64,000 bases of DNA from Reticulitermes lucifugus (lineage: Eukaryota > Arthropoda > Insecta > Blattodea > Rhinotermitidae): positions 45,319-109,318 of the forward strand of contig JAKCWW010000430.1 of assembly GCA_026260175.1 (NCBI GenBank). Direction: 5' to 3'. How positions within the stretch are numbered: position 1 is the stretch's first letter; the number at the start of each line of letters is the position of its first letter. Under the pieces are notes generated by a model. The model saw nothing but the letters and a program-made list of their open reading frames with translations, made no database searches and was not told where the DNA came from. The position numbers and the translations under genes were made by a program. This document shows, in pieces, positions 46,570 to 57,849 of the stretch.

Positions 46570-46760
46570 TCCCGTCACTGACTGAAACACTTGCTGACAC
46601 TCAGTCACTGAATTACACTTTCATTTCACTCTCCGGCCACTCATTTCCCTTCTCTGTCAACCGTTCATTCTCTCATGCATCCTTTGCCACTCACTCAGTT
46701 CCTCAGTCACGTACTCGGTAATTCACCTATCAGACACTCATTAACTCACGTTGTTCGGTC
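46570..46760. repeat. Degenerate CACTCA-type simple repeat
   Basis: The words CACTCAGTCACTGA, CACTCATTTCCC, CACTCACTCAGTTCCTCAGT and ACACTCATTAACTCACG follow one another. This is an eroded short tandem repeat. Confidence 0.65.
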
Positions 46761-47619
46761 ATGTGTAGCCTGCAGGCACATTCATGCATCCAGCTGTCGA
46801 AATGCACAATAATATGGGGGCGTGAGCCAAAACACAGACTTTCCACACAATCCTTCCTTCATTTTGACAAAAATCTATCCGCCTGCCATATATCGCAGGT
46901 CACACCTGTGCCTAAACACCACATTATAGGATATAAAAGAGTGGAAGTCAAGACGGTGAATTTATCTCAGCAGTGGAATTAGTTTCAGAGCATGACAGTG
47001 ACTCCGCCTCAGCGTCGAAGAGAGTAAGAATTTCCTCATACTGTTTCAACATGAAGAAGGAAGCACAGCCACTTTTCGAAACTTAGTAGTGTTTATACAC
47101 AGTCCAAAGGAATGGTTCTAAACACTGAGGCGTGTCGTCGCCCGAAAGCTTTAAACTTAACCGAAGAGTGCTTCTGGTCACGTTGCTTTGAAACACTCAC
47201 CCTGAGTTCGTCTCTCTAAGGCAGACGTCACATCTCACACTAAGCGTTTATCTGAAACTAAAATTAAATGAAATGTCTTTGTTTCAGGTAAGTTGAACTT
47301 CCGGTTCGTTGCTGGAGAAATCATGAAACTACCGGCTTCTTCTCAAGTAAGTTACAGCTGATAGTTTTAAAGGAACATTTCAGGCATTGAGCATCGCGAA
47401 TCCAGGCTATGTGGTAAGAAATTGATGCCTGTGTCTGTAGATTTATTCAATGATTCATTCTCCAGTTGTTTAACAATGCGTTTCAACTACAACAATTAGC
47501 AGAGACTGAGGTCGGAAAATGATAATTAATGCTGAATAAGTAAGGATTTAGAAGGAGCGGTTGCTGGTTATTTCACTTAGGCATACTCGTAGACCTACTA
47601 TTCAGGTGTTCGCATGGGA
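46761..47619. other. No recognisable feature
   Basis: No supported features. Confidence 0.4.
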
Positions 47620-47735
47620 AGACTAAGGAAAACCAGAAATAAGTCTCAGTGAGGTAACCGACAAATCGGTAGAGATTCGAATCGGGTGCCTCTGTCACGC
47701 CAACATGCTCACTTGCCAACAGGCCAATCGGTCAT
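47620..47735 (-). mobile_element. SINE family D head
   Basis: Minus strand: TGGCCTGTTGGCAAGTGAGC (A-box side) and ACCCGATTCGAATCTC (B-box), with CAGTGAGGTAACCGAC reverse-complemented downstream. Confidence 0.5.
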
Positions 47736-48273
47736 ATGACACACGCTGTTATGTTTAATATGTAGGCCTCCTGGAGGTTTATTTTGAAGTGGGCTGTAGG
47801 CAAATGTTAAGCAGGTCGTTTCTAGGCTATTGTGTAAGGGATATAGCTGTTAAATGGTGCGCTCTAAGGGACGTTAATACAACATTACAATTCTAGATAC
47901 TTCTATACCCACGGTCGGCCATTTGTTTCTTCGAATCAAATAACCGTTTAAAGTTGTGTGTGTTACGTGTGTACATTTAACGAAACATGTAAGAAATATG
48001 ATTTTGATGCTGACAAAAAAGAGAAGTCGTAAGTCTAGTGTAGGGTAGATCCAAATTAGTAGACCGTAATCCAAAATGAAGAATATAAAGAAAGCTCTCT
48101 ACAAGCGAGGTGCCTGCTGGCTATGAAGCATAGTCTGCGCTTTGCCGTCGTCGATAGCTGTGCGACACCCTATGTGTACCTACAGGCTAATCCACAAGTT
48201 TCGATAAATGTAGTTGATCATTAAAAGTTTTATTAGACCAACACATGCACTATATTCTTATAACCAAGTCAAT

Positions 48274-48318
48274 CACCCCTACATATGTTTCGGCCTATAA
48301 NAGGCCATCTTCAGGGGG
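48274..48318 (-). ncRNA. Hammerhead-ribozyme-like motif, left arm
   Basis: Minus strand: stem I ACCCC; CUGAAGA (48314 down to 48308); extra U; stem II GGCC/GGCC with a 7-nt loop containing the N at 48301; GAAAC; palindromic stem III ACAUAUGU; triplet GUA; stem I GGGGU. Identical to the right-arm copy apart from the N. Confidence 0.65.
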
Positions 48319-48367
48319 TCAAAGTTTTTTACACAGACTTTACATCTGTTGTTCAATTTTAAAAGAG

Positions 48368-48455
48368 TACATCCACATAAAGTTAAAATTACATCCACAT
48401 AAAGTTAAAATTACATCCACATAAAGTTAAAATTACATCCACATAAAGGTAAAAT
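48368..48455. repeat. 22-bp tandem repeat, 4 copies
   Basis: Units TACATCCACATAAAGTTAAA plus AT start at 48368, 48390, 48412 and 48434; the last has one change (AAAGG). The reverse complement of part of the unit (ATTTTATGTGGATGTA) starts the right arm, so the unit is an amplified piece of the arm's inner end. Confidence 0.95.
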
Positions 48456-48533
48456 GAATCTTAGTTCCCATTTTATGTGGATGTACTCTTTTAAAATTGA
48501 ACAACAGATGTAAAGTCTGTGTAAAAAAATTTG

Positions 48534-48578
48534 ACCCCCTGAAGATGGCCTGTTATAGGCCGAAACATATGTAGGGGT
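48534..48578 (+). ncRNA. Hammerhead-ribozyme-like motif, right arm (best copy)
   Basis: Stem I ACCCC (48534-48538) with GGGGU (48574-48578), 5 bp; CUGAAGA (48539-48545); extra U (48546); stem II GGCC (48547-48550)/GGCC (48558-48561), loop UGUUAUA; GAAAC (48562-48566); stem III is the self-complementary ACAUAUGU (48565-48572), giving no stable monomer loop but a good dimer stem; A at 48573 gives the GUA triplet. A palindromic stem III suits dimeric hammerheads, as known for minimal type I motifs in retroelements. The extra U is the main departure from the standard core. Confidence 0.68.
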
Positions 48579-48724
48579 GATTGACTTGGTTATAAGAATA
48601 TAGTGCATGTGTTGGTTTAATAAAACTTTTAATTGTTTAACAAGATGCACGGTGAATACAACGTGAAATGTAGTTGACCATATTAGGTACACTGTTATGA
48701 CACTACAAATTCCATGACGTAAGT

Positions 48725-48800
48725 GCTTCTTGAGAAGCTGATAGTTGCCTAACTGATCAAAAAATTCTCTGCCTTGAATGGAGCCCGCTACTAGTCCCTG
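48725..48800 (-). mobile_element. LINE 3' tail fragment
   Basis: CTTCTTGAGAAGCTGATAGT then GCCTAACTGATCAAAAAATT is the antisense tail also seen at 19150 and 60185. It lies 45 bp after the foldback insertion. Confidence 0.65.
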
Positions 48801-48879
48801 CACTGAGACAAATACATCTGTCCAACCTGTTCATGCCCGTCACCCAAGCAATGTCTTCTCTTAAAGTATAATCATTCCT

Positions 48880-49085
48880 GTACACGCCATGAAGGCATGC
48901 AGGGGGAGCAGCGGTGTAGCTCCACTAATTCTTAATATCTGTACTGAATGGAGGTCAGTGATCTGCTTCACGTCACTGCCGCTTTACTCCGGAGGGAACA
49001 ACCCCATTGTTCCTTGAATATAAGGCTGTGTGAGCCCCCAAAGAGGTCTGGACGTTGTGGAGAAAAGCTTTTCTCTTCAAGACTA
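48880..49085 (-). mobile_element. SINE family A, head missing
   Basis: ACGCCATGAAGGCATGCAGG, AGCTCCACTAATTCTTAA, GGAGGTCAGTGATCTGC and AGGTCTGGACGTTGTGGAG match other minus-strand copies. The tRNA head beyond 49085 is not present. Confidence 0.75.
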
Positions 49086-49704
49086 AAACAATGCACCGTC
49101 TTCCTTCTCATCCTCCCACGTACTGTAGATGTCCCAGTGATCACCCCAAGGTTTGTTGAATGAGCCAGTGGATCCACAAACGAAACATAAATGAAGCGAG
49201 AAAGGGACGAAGTTTAAATATTATAAATCGGTGGCAGCTTCTTCATGTTTAGGCGTTATTCAATGAAATTTTAAGTGAACAAAATGTCAGTATAATTCAA
49301 GACGTGGAAATTAAATTTAAAAATATCAGATAAGCAAATCGTGTAGCCTGCTAGATAACATAAAATTGAAACTGAAGAAATTCAGGCGTCAGTAGGATAT
49401 TTGTTCACTAACCTTAATGGAACAACAGAGTAGGAACGTACTGAATTGATCGAATGAATAATAAGACTCCCAACTTCATCATAAATTGAATCTTAAGGGC
49501 GTAGGGCTGGAAACCCAGTAGAACGATAGCTATGAACTAGGAACATGCTTGGGACAAATGTTACAGATCGAAGGATTGTTAAGTTCAATTTCATGTCTAC
49601 TGATGGATCATGATTTATTTATCGACGCTTTACAACTACACTAATGGGTGTAGTATCGTATAGAAGGGCAGTTTTGGAAGGATGAATTGGAAGATATTTT
49701 AAAG
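49086..49704. other. No recognisable feature
   Basis: No supported features. Confidence 0.4.
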
Positions 49705-50242
49705 AAATGCTAATTAATGGCACTGTTCCAGCATACACCTGGAAGGATGCTAATTAATGGCATTGTTTCAACATATACTTGGAGGGATGCTAATTAATGG
49801 CATCGTTCCAACATGCAGGCTACCTGGATGGGTACTGTTCCAACGTGTATGTGGTGGGATGCTAATGAAAGGTACTGCTTCAATATATACGTGGAGAGAT
49901 GCTAATTAATGGTACTGTTCCAACATATACCCGGAGGGATGCTAATTAATGGCATCGTTCCAACATGCAGGCTACCTGGATGGGTACTGTTCCAACGTGT
50001 ATGTGGTGGGATGCTAATGAAAGGTACTGCTTCAATATATACGTGGAGAGATGCTAATTAATGGTACTGTTCCAACATATACCCGGAGGGATGCTAATTA
50101 ATGGTATCGTTCCAACATGCAGGCTACCTGGATGGGTACTGTTCCAACGTGTATGTGGTGGGATGTTAATGAAAGGTACTGCTTCAACATATACGTGGAG
50201 AGATGCTAATTAATGGCACTGTTCCAACATACACCTGCAAGG
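49705..50242. repeat. Minisatellite with 152-bp higher-order period
   Basis: The basic unit is about 40 bp: GATGCTAATTAATGGYACTG then TTCCAACATAYACCYGGAGG. In the central part four variant units (41, 31, 40 and 40 bp) form a 152-bp block that recurs; its diagnostic word GCAGGCTACCTGG starts at 49815, 49967 and 50119. The flanking copies at 49705-49780 and 50200-50242 are single units outside the block, as expected when a block within an older monomer array was amplified. Confidence 0.92.
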
Positions 50243-51424
50243 ACGAAGACAATCACGAGCACCATTAGTCAGGAAAGTCAGTCTGCGGACCGAGTTTTGA
50301 CACCAGGGCCTCCCAAATACGAACAAACTGTTTGAACACGACACTGTGTAATCAGTATACTGCAACGCGTAGATTGAACACTGGCTGTTGGGGCCTATTA
50401 GAGGAATCTGTGTCTGTAGCTGTTTAAACAGTAGAGGCAAATTACGGCCTGTGTTTGGCCATACGTCGCAACAGTAGCGCGCTACATTCGCGGTATGACA
50501 TGCCTCGGCAAAACGTGACGTCAGTACGTACGCGCTCCAGCTATTGTCGCAGAAACAGCAAAGGGATAACTAATTTGGACTAGCATCATGCATCGCCATG
50601 TTATCCTATAACTCCTAAGACGTTTGCTTGGCAGCAAAATAGATGTGGTAATAAATAAGGCTGGAAGTGCTTTGCTTCTTTTAGGCCTACAGGCAGTTTC
50701 ATGACACAGAGCTGTTTGCATATGCACAAGCTGTATACATTTATAATACGTTGTTTGTATTATGCCTAATTTCTTGGAATTTGTGCTGGTCTTCTCACGA
50801 CGACATGGCGCGTCCTCTTGTTGTGTATTGCTGATACGGCCTGCAGACATAGGGTTGGGCTGCGAACAGGCTTAGAGCTGCACGTCAAATACAGTCTGGT
50901 TCTGCAGCCCTGAGGTTGGACGTGGGGCTAGCAAGTTACGTATGTTATAGGCAACTGCTCTTTGTAATTTTGCCTTCAGGTTCCACGAAGTGCTAATATT
51001 ATAGCTGCTTTATAATTTTATTCGTCGATGTACAGTTGAATAACTACAAAATCTCAAAACAAAGCATTGAGGTTCTTCTCAACCGCCTCGCATATTAATT
51101 TCCTCCAAAATCGGTATTTTCAGACTTTGTTGGTATCAGCGCTTACAAAACATGCAGGTTAATCAGACAGTGTAATTCCCTTATTAGCAAGTGTACTGCA
51201 GTCGTTGCTTATGCGAAGTTGACAGCAGCCCTCACAGTTCGTGGTTTAGTTTGGGCGTCTGCTAACACACAAACCGCGCGAACTTCGTTGTCATTGTTGC
51301 CCAACTGACAGACAATGGACAGATGACAAAGAAGAAAACTGTCAACGATGGTGGCCGTCTGTTTGCTTGTTCCAGCATTAGTTGTACACGATTACGCCTA
51401 CAATATATACACGTAGGATATTGG
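50243..51424. other. No recognisable feature; TAGGCCTA at about 50684
   Basis: Minus frames 50210-50440 and 50521-50850 have no recognisable domain; the first runs into the satellite. Confidence 0.45.
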
Positions 51425-51500
51425 GGTTTTCTGGGTTATGACACCGTGTAATCTGGTAGATGGTTACCAACTTTTCGGGGAAAATGCTACCTTTTTGTTT
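51425..51500 (-). repeat. Arm of hammerhead-bearing repeat family, very degenerate
   Basis: GGTTATGACACCGTGTAATC then TGGTAGATGGTTACCAAC and TTTTCGGGGAAAATGC parallels the arms at 40450 and 13861. The hairpin part is not recognisable. Confidence 0.45.
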
Positions 51501-54186
51501 CGGAGATGACTGTAATCATGGGCTTCCCTTGATTTTGTATTCCAGTTGGTGTGTAGCTACTTCGTAATTGATCTGGAAAATCTGTTTCTCTGTACCCTGT
51601 CAGCGTGGCGAAACCTTTGTTTCTGCAGTCTAATACAGAGCCAATTGCTTATGCAGATTCAGTGTTTAGGTGTAATTCGTCTGAAACATATTGGTCCCTC
51701 GTGTAGCTTATTCAAATAGACGTATTTATTTTGCTGTCGGCTCACGAATTTAATCTCGGCAGCTGCGATCCGGATTGTCTTCTGATTTGTCTTCTGTCTC
51801 CGTTGTCCAGAAGTGAGGAGAGGGGAGGGGAGGAGAGGTAGAGTGATAACTGTAGATTGTTGTTCTTGTATTTCGTACCGTTGTTTTGGTTTAATTACGC
51901 TGCTCAGATCGACGGTGCTTTGAAACATAGGTAGGCCTATTGATCCCCAGCAGCATTAGTAGTGGTAGTAGTAGTAAGTTTTGCTGCTGTTAAATATTAT
52001 TTGTTCATAGCATGTGTAATGAAAATGCAGAAGAGACAGGTCTATCAAGAAGCAACTTAAGAACATTTTATGTGCGATTGTCTGTAAAATTGCAAGACTG
52101 TGGCTACTTTCGGAAGACTTACGTTGGATGAAACGTGCATAGACTAACATATTGTAAAGTTATTAATTGTTATTTGAACGCAAATAGTGGTTATTTTCAT
52201 AAAGGTTTCATTTGCTGGGAAGACGGGTCACCCATTTCAGAATGGTACAAAGAAACCAGAATGTGTGCTAATTTGAAGCACAAACATTACACGAGTGCCG
52301 TTATGATAATGCGAGTTGACGGTATGTTGTGTTCGCACTTGGAATCACCCTGTAGCTGTCTGGCTGGTTGCCTTGGCCCTGTGCTGACAGGTGGCAAGAT
52401 GAGATGTGGTCCAGCCAGCACGCCAGTTACGGGTGGAGTCTTTAGACACCAAAGAGGGGGAATCCCAGGTATGGAACACAAGACCTCCTTCCCCTTGTAC
52501 TGTCTTTTTCCCACTCTTTCTTTTTTGTGTCTGCATTGAAAAGATGAAGGGGGGAAGGGAATTATAAAACCAGAAGGCTATGACTATACATATGGATGGA
52601 GGTGGAAAAGGGGGAGTTGTGGTATTGTAGTGGTGGGGGGGCGGAGCTATGCTATGGGAAGGGAGTGGCTTCGTAACCAGGTAGTTAGCCAATGGGCATG
52701 AGACGGATGTTATATCACATCATAACCCATAAGGAACATATTGATGCTGTGAATTGTCAGCAGACAGCGAGATTGCTGGCTGCAAGAGAGCAATAGCAGG
52801 CCGCAGCACCGTGCAAACGTCGTTCTGTACGTGGAAATCACGGCTACCAACATAATGGTGATAATAATGAATGTGTTGATAATTAAGCGCATTGCATTAT
52901 CAGCAACGGGCATCACCCCATGTGCCTTGGCACAACACATAATTGCACGCCTTACTGTGAACTACAGGGTTTTCATTACGTGACACTGCGCAAGTCCGGC
53001 GTAAGCTCTGGACCAGTCTAGGCCGGCTCGCTTTTACAAGCATGTTCGCAGCGTCATAATTTGAAAACCCATACCACCCGACCTAGGCCAACAAAAACAC
53101 GTTGTACTGGATACACGCAATATTACAAGTCATGAATAACCTTCAGTCCCAGCGTAGTCCTAACTGTGCCCCAGTAAATGTACCCTACGTGAGAAGCAGC
53201 AGCAACAACTACAACCAAGCTGCCCTTTTTTTTATTTTTCGCCTGCGCTGTTTGACTCACCTAACGTCTTGGACTGTCGTTCTTCCACTGTACGTACGGT
53301 AGGCCCACCAGCCGGTCTGTGCTTTAACCGTAATTTGTGGTGTGGAGCCAGCAGTCACTCGTGTATGCGTAGGCCTGCTGTCTTCTAGCGCTCGAACACT
53401 GAACTATGGACAGAATCTCTCGCAGGTCATGAATGTTCGTCTGTGTGCTGTTGTGTAGGCAGAGGCTGTACGAAGGGACCAGTCCTCCGTTCATGGACTC
53501 TTACCCATCCTCTGTAAATTACTTACACCAACTCCTTCGAGTCGCAATGACACCAGTGCATGGAATGGAATCTTCTCGCATTCGAGCAATGTGGAAAATT
53601 TTTATCGCACTATTCATATTCCTTATACGGAATGTGTTGTTTCTGTTTGTAGTCTTTCCACAAAATTTCGATGTCCGTTCCACGAATTTTTTCTCCTCAG
53701 CTGCGATTCTGAATTTGTATGTCACTGCTATTATCAGTTTTAGTAGCATATACGAGAGTCAACGGAGCTAACATCATATAGATTTTTGTTATCGTAATTT
53801 TCTGCATTTTATAATTACGGCGCGTTACTTGTTGGGGTGCGGTTTTAGGGGTGATGTAATACTTAGGCCTAAGTCTTTTACATCTGCACATGGTAATGAA
53901 TTACAAGGCAGTGACTGTTATTGCTGGTATCTTGATTATTCTCTAAAGGTCTATAGTCTGCCAATGTTAAGTTAAACACAGACCTAGTATAAGACCACAC
54001 TACTTAATATTATACAAATAACTTTTTGGGAGCTGGCATTAATCTGTGAGCAATTACAGTGAGGCTAGGCCTGTAGGCTAGTGACAGCTCTTTTAAAGGT
54101 CCCAGGGTCATTCCCAACCGTCGACATTATTCTTAAAATAAGACCAAATCAACAGTAGAGTCTGTCTTTATAAGGCTAGCAGCAAT
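51501..54186. other. No gene called; TAGGCCTA at about 51932 and 53872
   Basis: About 2.7 kb. The longest frames are 52135-52539 (134 codons, plus) and 52345-52692 (115 codons, minus), which overlap antisense in low-complexity purine/pyrimidine-rich sequence. 53433-53771 (112 codons) contains hydrophobic stretches. None resembles a family I know. A single exon of a host gene cannot be excluded. Confidence 0.4.
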
Positions 54187-54225
54187 CTGAAGGCAGGAGT
54201 AAAGCCAACTCCCGAAATTTTGTGT
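54187..54225 (+). ncRNA. Degenerate hammerhead-like motif
   Basis: CUGAAGG, CA, stem GGAGU/ACUCC, CGAAAU, UUU, GUGU. The order matches the good copies, but the core (G for A), GAAAC (to GAAAU) and triplet are altered. No flanking repeat was found. Confidence 0.3.
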
Positions 54226-54601
54226 AAGCCTCTTTGTGGACTGTGTCCAGCATACCTCGGCCTAGTTCTAGTAGCATATCGGCACGTGTTAATGTCGGTC
54301 TCGGTTTTTATTTATAATAGGGTCGCCTCTTCTGATTGATAAGCCTATGGCTCTTAATTTGTCTATTAAAATTTTAATTCAGTATTTGTAATCGCTTTTA
54401 ATTTACTTAGCCTAGAACCTGTAAATTTTCTGGATAGGTCGTCTGCAAAATAGAGGGCATTTAAATATTTAAATGTGACTATTAGTGTCTTGTTATGTCG
54501 TCACCTGTAAAGTCTTGTAAGCTTTTGTTTTATGTATGTTCAATAGAATTTGCTGAAACACGCCTTTCTTGGTCTAGCGACTTAACGATTTTTTCCTTTC
54601 T

Positions 54602-54838
54602 AGGCCATGAAGGGATATAGGGGGGAGTAGAGGTATAGCTCCACTCATTATTAAGCTTGGCACTAGAGGACGGTGAATTGTTAACTTTACACCCCAACTG
54701 CTATACCTCCGGGGTGGGTCCCAGAAACGGCCTGGACGTTTATGAAACGAGAAAACCCACTTGTTCCTACCGGGGTTCGAACTCCGGAGCGTCCAGCCCG
54801 TAGCCTAGTCGCTATACCGACTGCGCCACCCCATCGAC
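54602..54838 (-). mobile_element. SINE family A
   Basis: Minus strand head: GGCGCAGTCGGTATAGCGAC (A-box) and CGGAGTTCGAACCCCGG (B-box, well kept). Body: TTTCTCGTTTCATAAACGTC, CAGGCCGTTTCTGGG and AATTCACCGTCCTCTAGTGC. The good boxes suggest a fairly recent copy. Confidence 0.85.
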
Positions 54839-55762
54839 GTATACGGAAATCAAATTGCTAGCTTCGAGTCTCTTAAGCCAGAACATTTAACCGATGAAAC
54901 GAAGAGTTTTATGTAATGACAATTAAAGACTAGGGATATTTCCTTTGAGAATAAAAATAATTTCAGAAATTTGGCTTTTCATTTGTACAAAAAGAGTAAC
55001 TATGTTAAACATATTTGAAGAATATTAGGACAAGCAATTCCTGCGAATAAATAGGCTTACGAGAAGTAACAGACTTATGCCCATGAAGTAACAGACTTAT
55101 GCCCATGAAGTAACACGCGCGTAACTCGTCTGATAATTCTGACAGTCGCGAAGCGTGTTATTCCTTTAGGCCTATTACTTTTGTATTTATTTTTCTGCCT
55201 TCTAAGAGCAGGCTTATATCCTGGCTTCTCACTCTAGGCTTATAAGCCTGTCAAATATATCTCAAAGATGAGTCTGACCCCTACTATTGGCTTTAGTTTG
55301 AAGTTTCAAAATGCAGTTGCCAATTACAGTCCTGTTAACAGCCATGTCCTCCTGACGATGAGTAACAGTCCGATGAACGAATTGTTCAAGGCTAAGAAGA
55401 AGAAGAAGAAGAAGCGGCAACGAGCGATGTGTCTCTAAAAGTTTAGTGTCAGTGAAGGTCCATAAATTTCAAAATCCGATGCTTGAACAAAGTCCATTGT
55501 CTCTGATGTGCATAATGTAAGGTCCGCGTAGACGCATGCTTATGGAATAGGGATACATGGATGTTATACGGGTGGCGATGTGTGGTGCTGGGACCCGACT
55601 GGGATCAGTCTCAACAAAAGGGCGTTCCTCCTTCAAAAAACAAGGATGAATAAGGGCGCTTTAAAATGGCAATATTATAAAGCGTGTACCTGGCTTTATT
55701 CTATTTAAAAAGGGCTTTGTAGGCCTACCTTTCAGCTTGGAATAATAATAAAATAAAAAATA
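54839..55762. other. No gene; 22-bp repeat at 55063-55114, TAGGCCTA at about 55167 and 55722
   Basis: GAAGTAACAGACTTATGCCC plus AT starts at 55063 and 55085, with a partial third copy at 55107. A short (GAA)n lies at about 55397-55414. Confidence 0.6.
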
Positions 55763-55845
55763 CGTCAAGGTCTTCGTTCTTCTGAGATGTTACGCGTAGT
55801 ACATTGGCAGTTGTTACCGACGTTTCGGGACAACATATAAGCATT
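55763..55845. repeat. Solo arm of the 8048-type foldback
   Basis: TTCGTTCTTCTGAGATGTTACGCG then TTACCGACGTTTCGGGACAA matches the arms of the element at 8048-8240 in order. No second arm is nearby. Confidence 0.7.
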
Positions 55846-56429
55846 TTCTCAACGGATGTTCTATATTCAGCTTCTGTATTTTTAACTAACAAATTCAACG
55901 ACACAACATATAATTCAGTAGTTGATAGTTGCTTAGGTGAGGTCAAAAAATGTCGGCTTCTATGAAACCCGAAATTATTTTACCGTGTTAACAAAAGCCC
56001 ATGCGCCATTGGACTCTGTTCTGAGACACCTCATTCTAGTCTTATCTGAAAATTATAAAATATATACACGTAATTTAGAACTCGCTTAGAAGAAGAAAAT
56101 GCGCCGATAGAATTGCATGAATGTTACTCCAATAACCCCCAAGAACAAGCCTACAGTAATATGTTAAACTAAAAATGTCTGTAAGTAAAACACTTTCTGG
56201 TCGAGGGGGGGGGGGTCTTTGAATAAAATATTGCGAACAGCCGTCTGTAATCAGCTCACTTTCCGGTTTTAGAATAGAATTTCAAGAAATGAAACAATTT
56301 TCAGACCCAGGGGAGAGAAACTGTCTAACGTCGGGAGAAAATTACGTAATTAGAACATTCCTAACTTATAAGTCTACCCTTCATATGCCTCAGTACTTTT
56401 AACTGCCCAGCCAATGCCTTATACCAGAG
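55846..56429. other. No recognisable feature
   Basis: A G-run at about 56206-56215. Otherwise nothing. Confidence 0.4.
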
Positions 56430-56700
56430 TCTTTGAGAAGCCGATTGGCCCTCAGAAGCTCAACAAACACCGTCCTTTGTAGAAACTGAAGATCCTTTAC
56501 AGGAATATGCCCACAGGACCGTAGACCGTATCCTGAGCCGTATCAAACCATCAACGCCACATCGCCTTCTTTCCTTAAGATCTGTTTATAAGTCAGCATT
56601 ATTCTCCCGTCCACACCCACGTCTCTGAAGTGGAGTCTTCCCTTTAGGTCCTCCGACTACAATTTTCTCATGTACAGCCTCTGTTTATTCAGTCTACTTC
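56430..56700 (-). mobile_element. LINE 3' end fragment
   Basis: Plus-strand order: TTTGAGAAGCCGATTGGC (tail), GTATCCTGAGCCGTATCAAA (WIxLAQD), TTTCCTTAAGATCTG (KMDLxE) and CACGTCTCTGAAGTGGAGTC (GRPRRRW side). Degenerate. Confidence 0.72.
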
Positions 56701-57536
56701 TTCACTAATAGGTCCAAATATTCTCCTTGCATTGAATTCGGAAACGCGAAATTTCCAGGGTATATGACACGGGCAAGGTAAGAAGTAAATACAGGAATGT
56801 AGTCGAAAATCTTAAGAAACGGACTTTTGGGAGATCAAGTCCTTGACACATGAATAATATTAAAATTGATCTTAGAGAAACAAGATGTAAAATGTGCAAC
56901 TGAGTGAGCTGGCTCACGATAGAGTTCGTGTGCGGAATTGTATGTACAATGTAATAGGCCTACATCTTTGGGTTGTTAACTACAGACTTATTAATGCAAA
57001 CCCGCGTCACGTAAGCGTGGTGGTATAAAGTTATGTGCTGAGGAACAGTAGATGTTTAAAGTGGACGTTGTTATGACGCATCTACAGAGACTCAACTGAA
57101 AGTTTCTGTTCCCTTGAATTAGCGTCACAATTCGTGGAAGGAACGGTAGTGGAGTAACACGTCCTGGTGGCACTCATCATGGCGGGGAACATTCCAGAGT
57201 ACTATCTGGGCATGGTCACTGTCTGCTGCAGCATATATACATATATATATATATATACGGCCCTTCTTCCCGTTAAGTCTTGTACCTCGAGAAGCCGAAA
57301 CTAGCAAGCCAGTCAAAGAGCCTGTGACGCGGCTGGCTCTTTTCGTTTAAAATTCGATTTATTTATATGCATATAAAATGAATACTAGCTGCATAACGGT
57401 GGGCGGTGTTAGAACTTAGCGCTGTGTAGATAATACACAAGTTCAATAAGTCCGGGTAGTGGGTACTTTGAGTGTAATCATGGCTACAAGCGATAATGCT
57501 GTAACCCACGTCGCCTCTTCTCTTGGTAACAACTGC

Positions 57537-57572
<36 letters not shown>

Positions 57573-57849
57573 CTGTCACAAGTTCGGCCAAACAGGTGAC
57601 ATTTTTTGTGCTTCATGGTTTTCTTCCTCTACAACGCTTTTTTTTTCATCCGACTGACCGTGTGCGCTATTCTCTGAATTGCGTTTTCCATGTGATATTT
57701 TACCTACATGCATTGGAGGTCAAAGAAAAAAGCTCATAGGCCTATGTCCTGGACCTTTGTCTTATCCTTCAATAGCGAGACGTACGTCCTAAAGTTTTCA
57801 TTTCTGCAACTCCCAGGTTTTCCTTTGTGTAGACATAGTAACGCGCCTG
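56701..57849. other. No gene; microsatellites (TA)n 57236-57258 and (AAT)n 57537-57570
   Basis: Also TAGGCCTA at about 56956 and 57737. Open frames are short and without domains. Confidence 0.6.

Larger units (their letters stand above)
48206..48680. mobile_element. Foldback insertion with 15-bp TSD and two facing hammerhead-like motifs
   Basis: AAATGTAGTTGATCA (48206-48220) and AAATGTAGTTGACCA (48666-48680) are direct repeats with one mismatch. The insert has a left arm (about 48221-48367), a 22-bp tandem array (48368-48455), a right arm (about 48470-48633) nearly perfectly complementary to the left, and a tail containing ATGCACGGTGAATA. Arm ends read TTAAAAGTTTTATTA. Each arm carries one hammerhead-like motif, minus on the left and plus on the right, so the two motifs point outward toward the arm ends. 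Long minus frame 48411-48803 is an artefact. This is the fullest member of the family. Confidence 0.85.

Noticed and set aside
49705-50242. Possible CRISPR-like array
   Set aside because: Units are contiguous without unique spacers and vary by substitution; this is a minisatellite in a eukaryotic genome.
52135-52539. 134-codon plus-strand frame
   Set aside because: No recognisable domain, overlaps an antisense frame of similar length, and lies in compositionally biased sequence. An exon cannot be excluded but is not supported.
53433-53771. 112-codon frame with hydrophobic stretches
   Set aside because: The hydrophobic residues follow from T-rich sequence; an antisense frame covers the same region and no family resemblance is seen.
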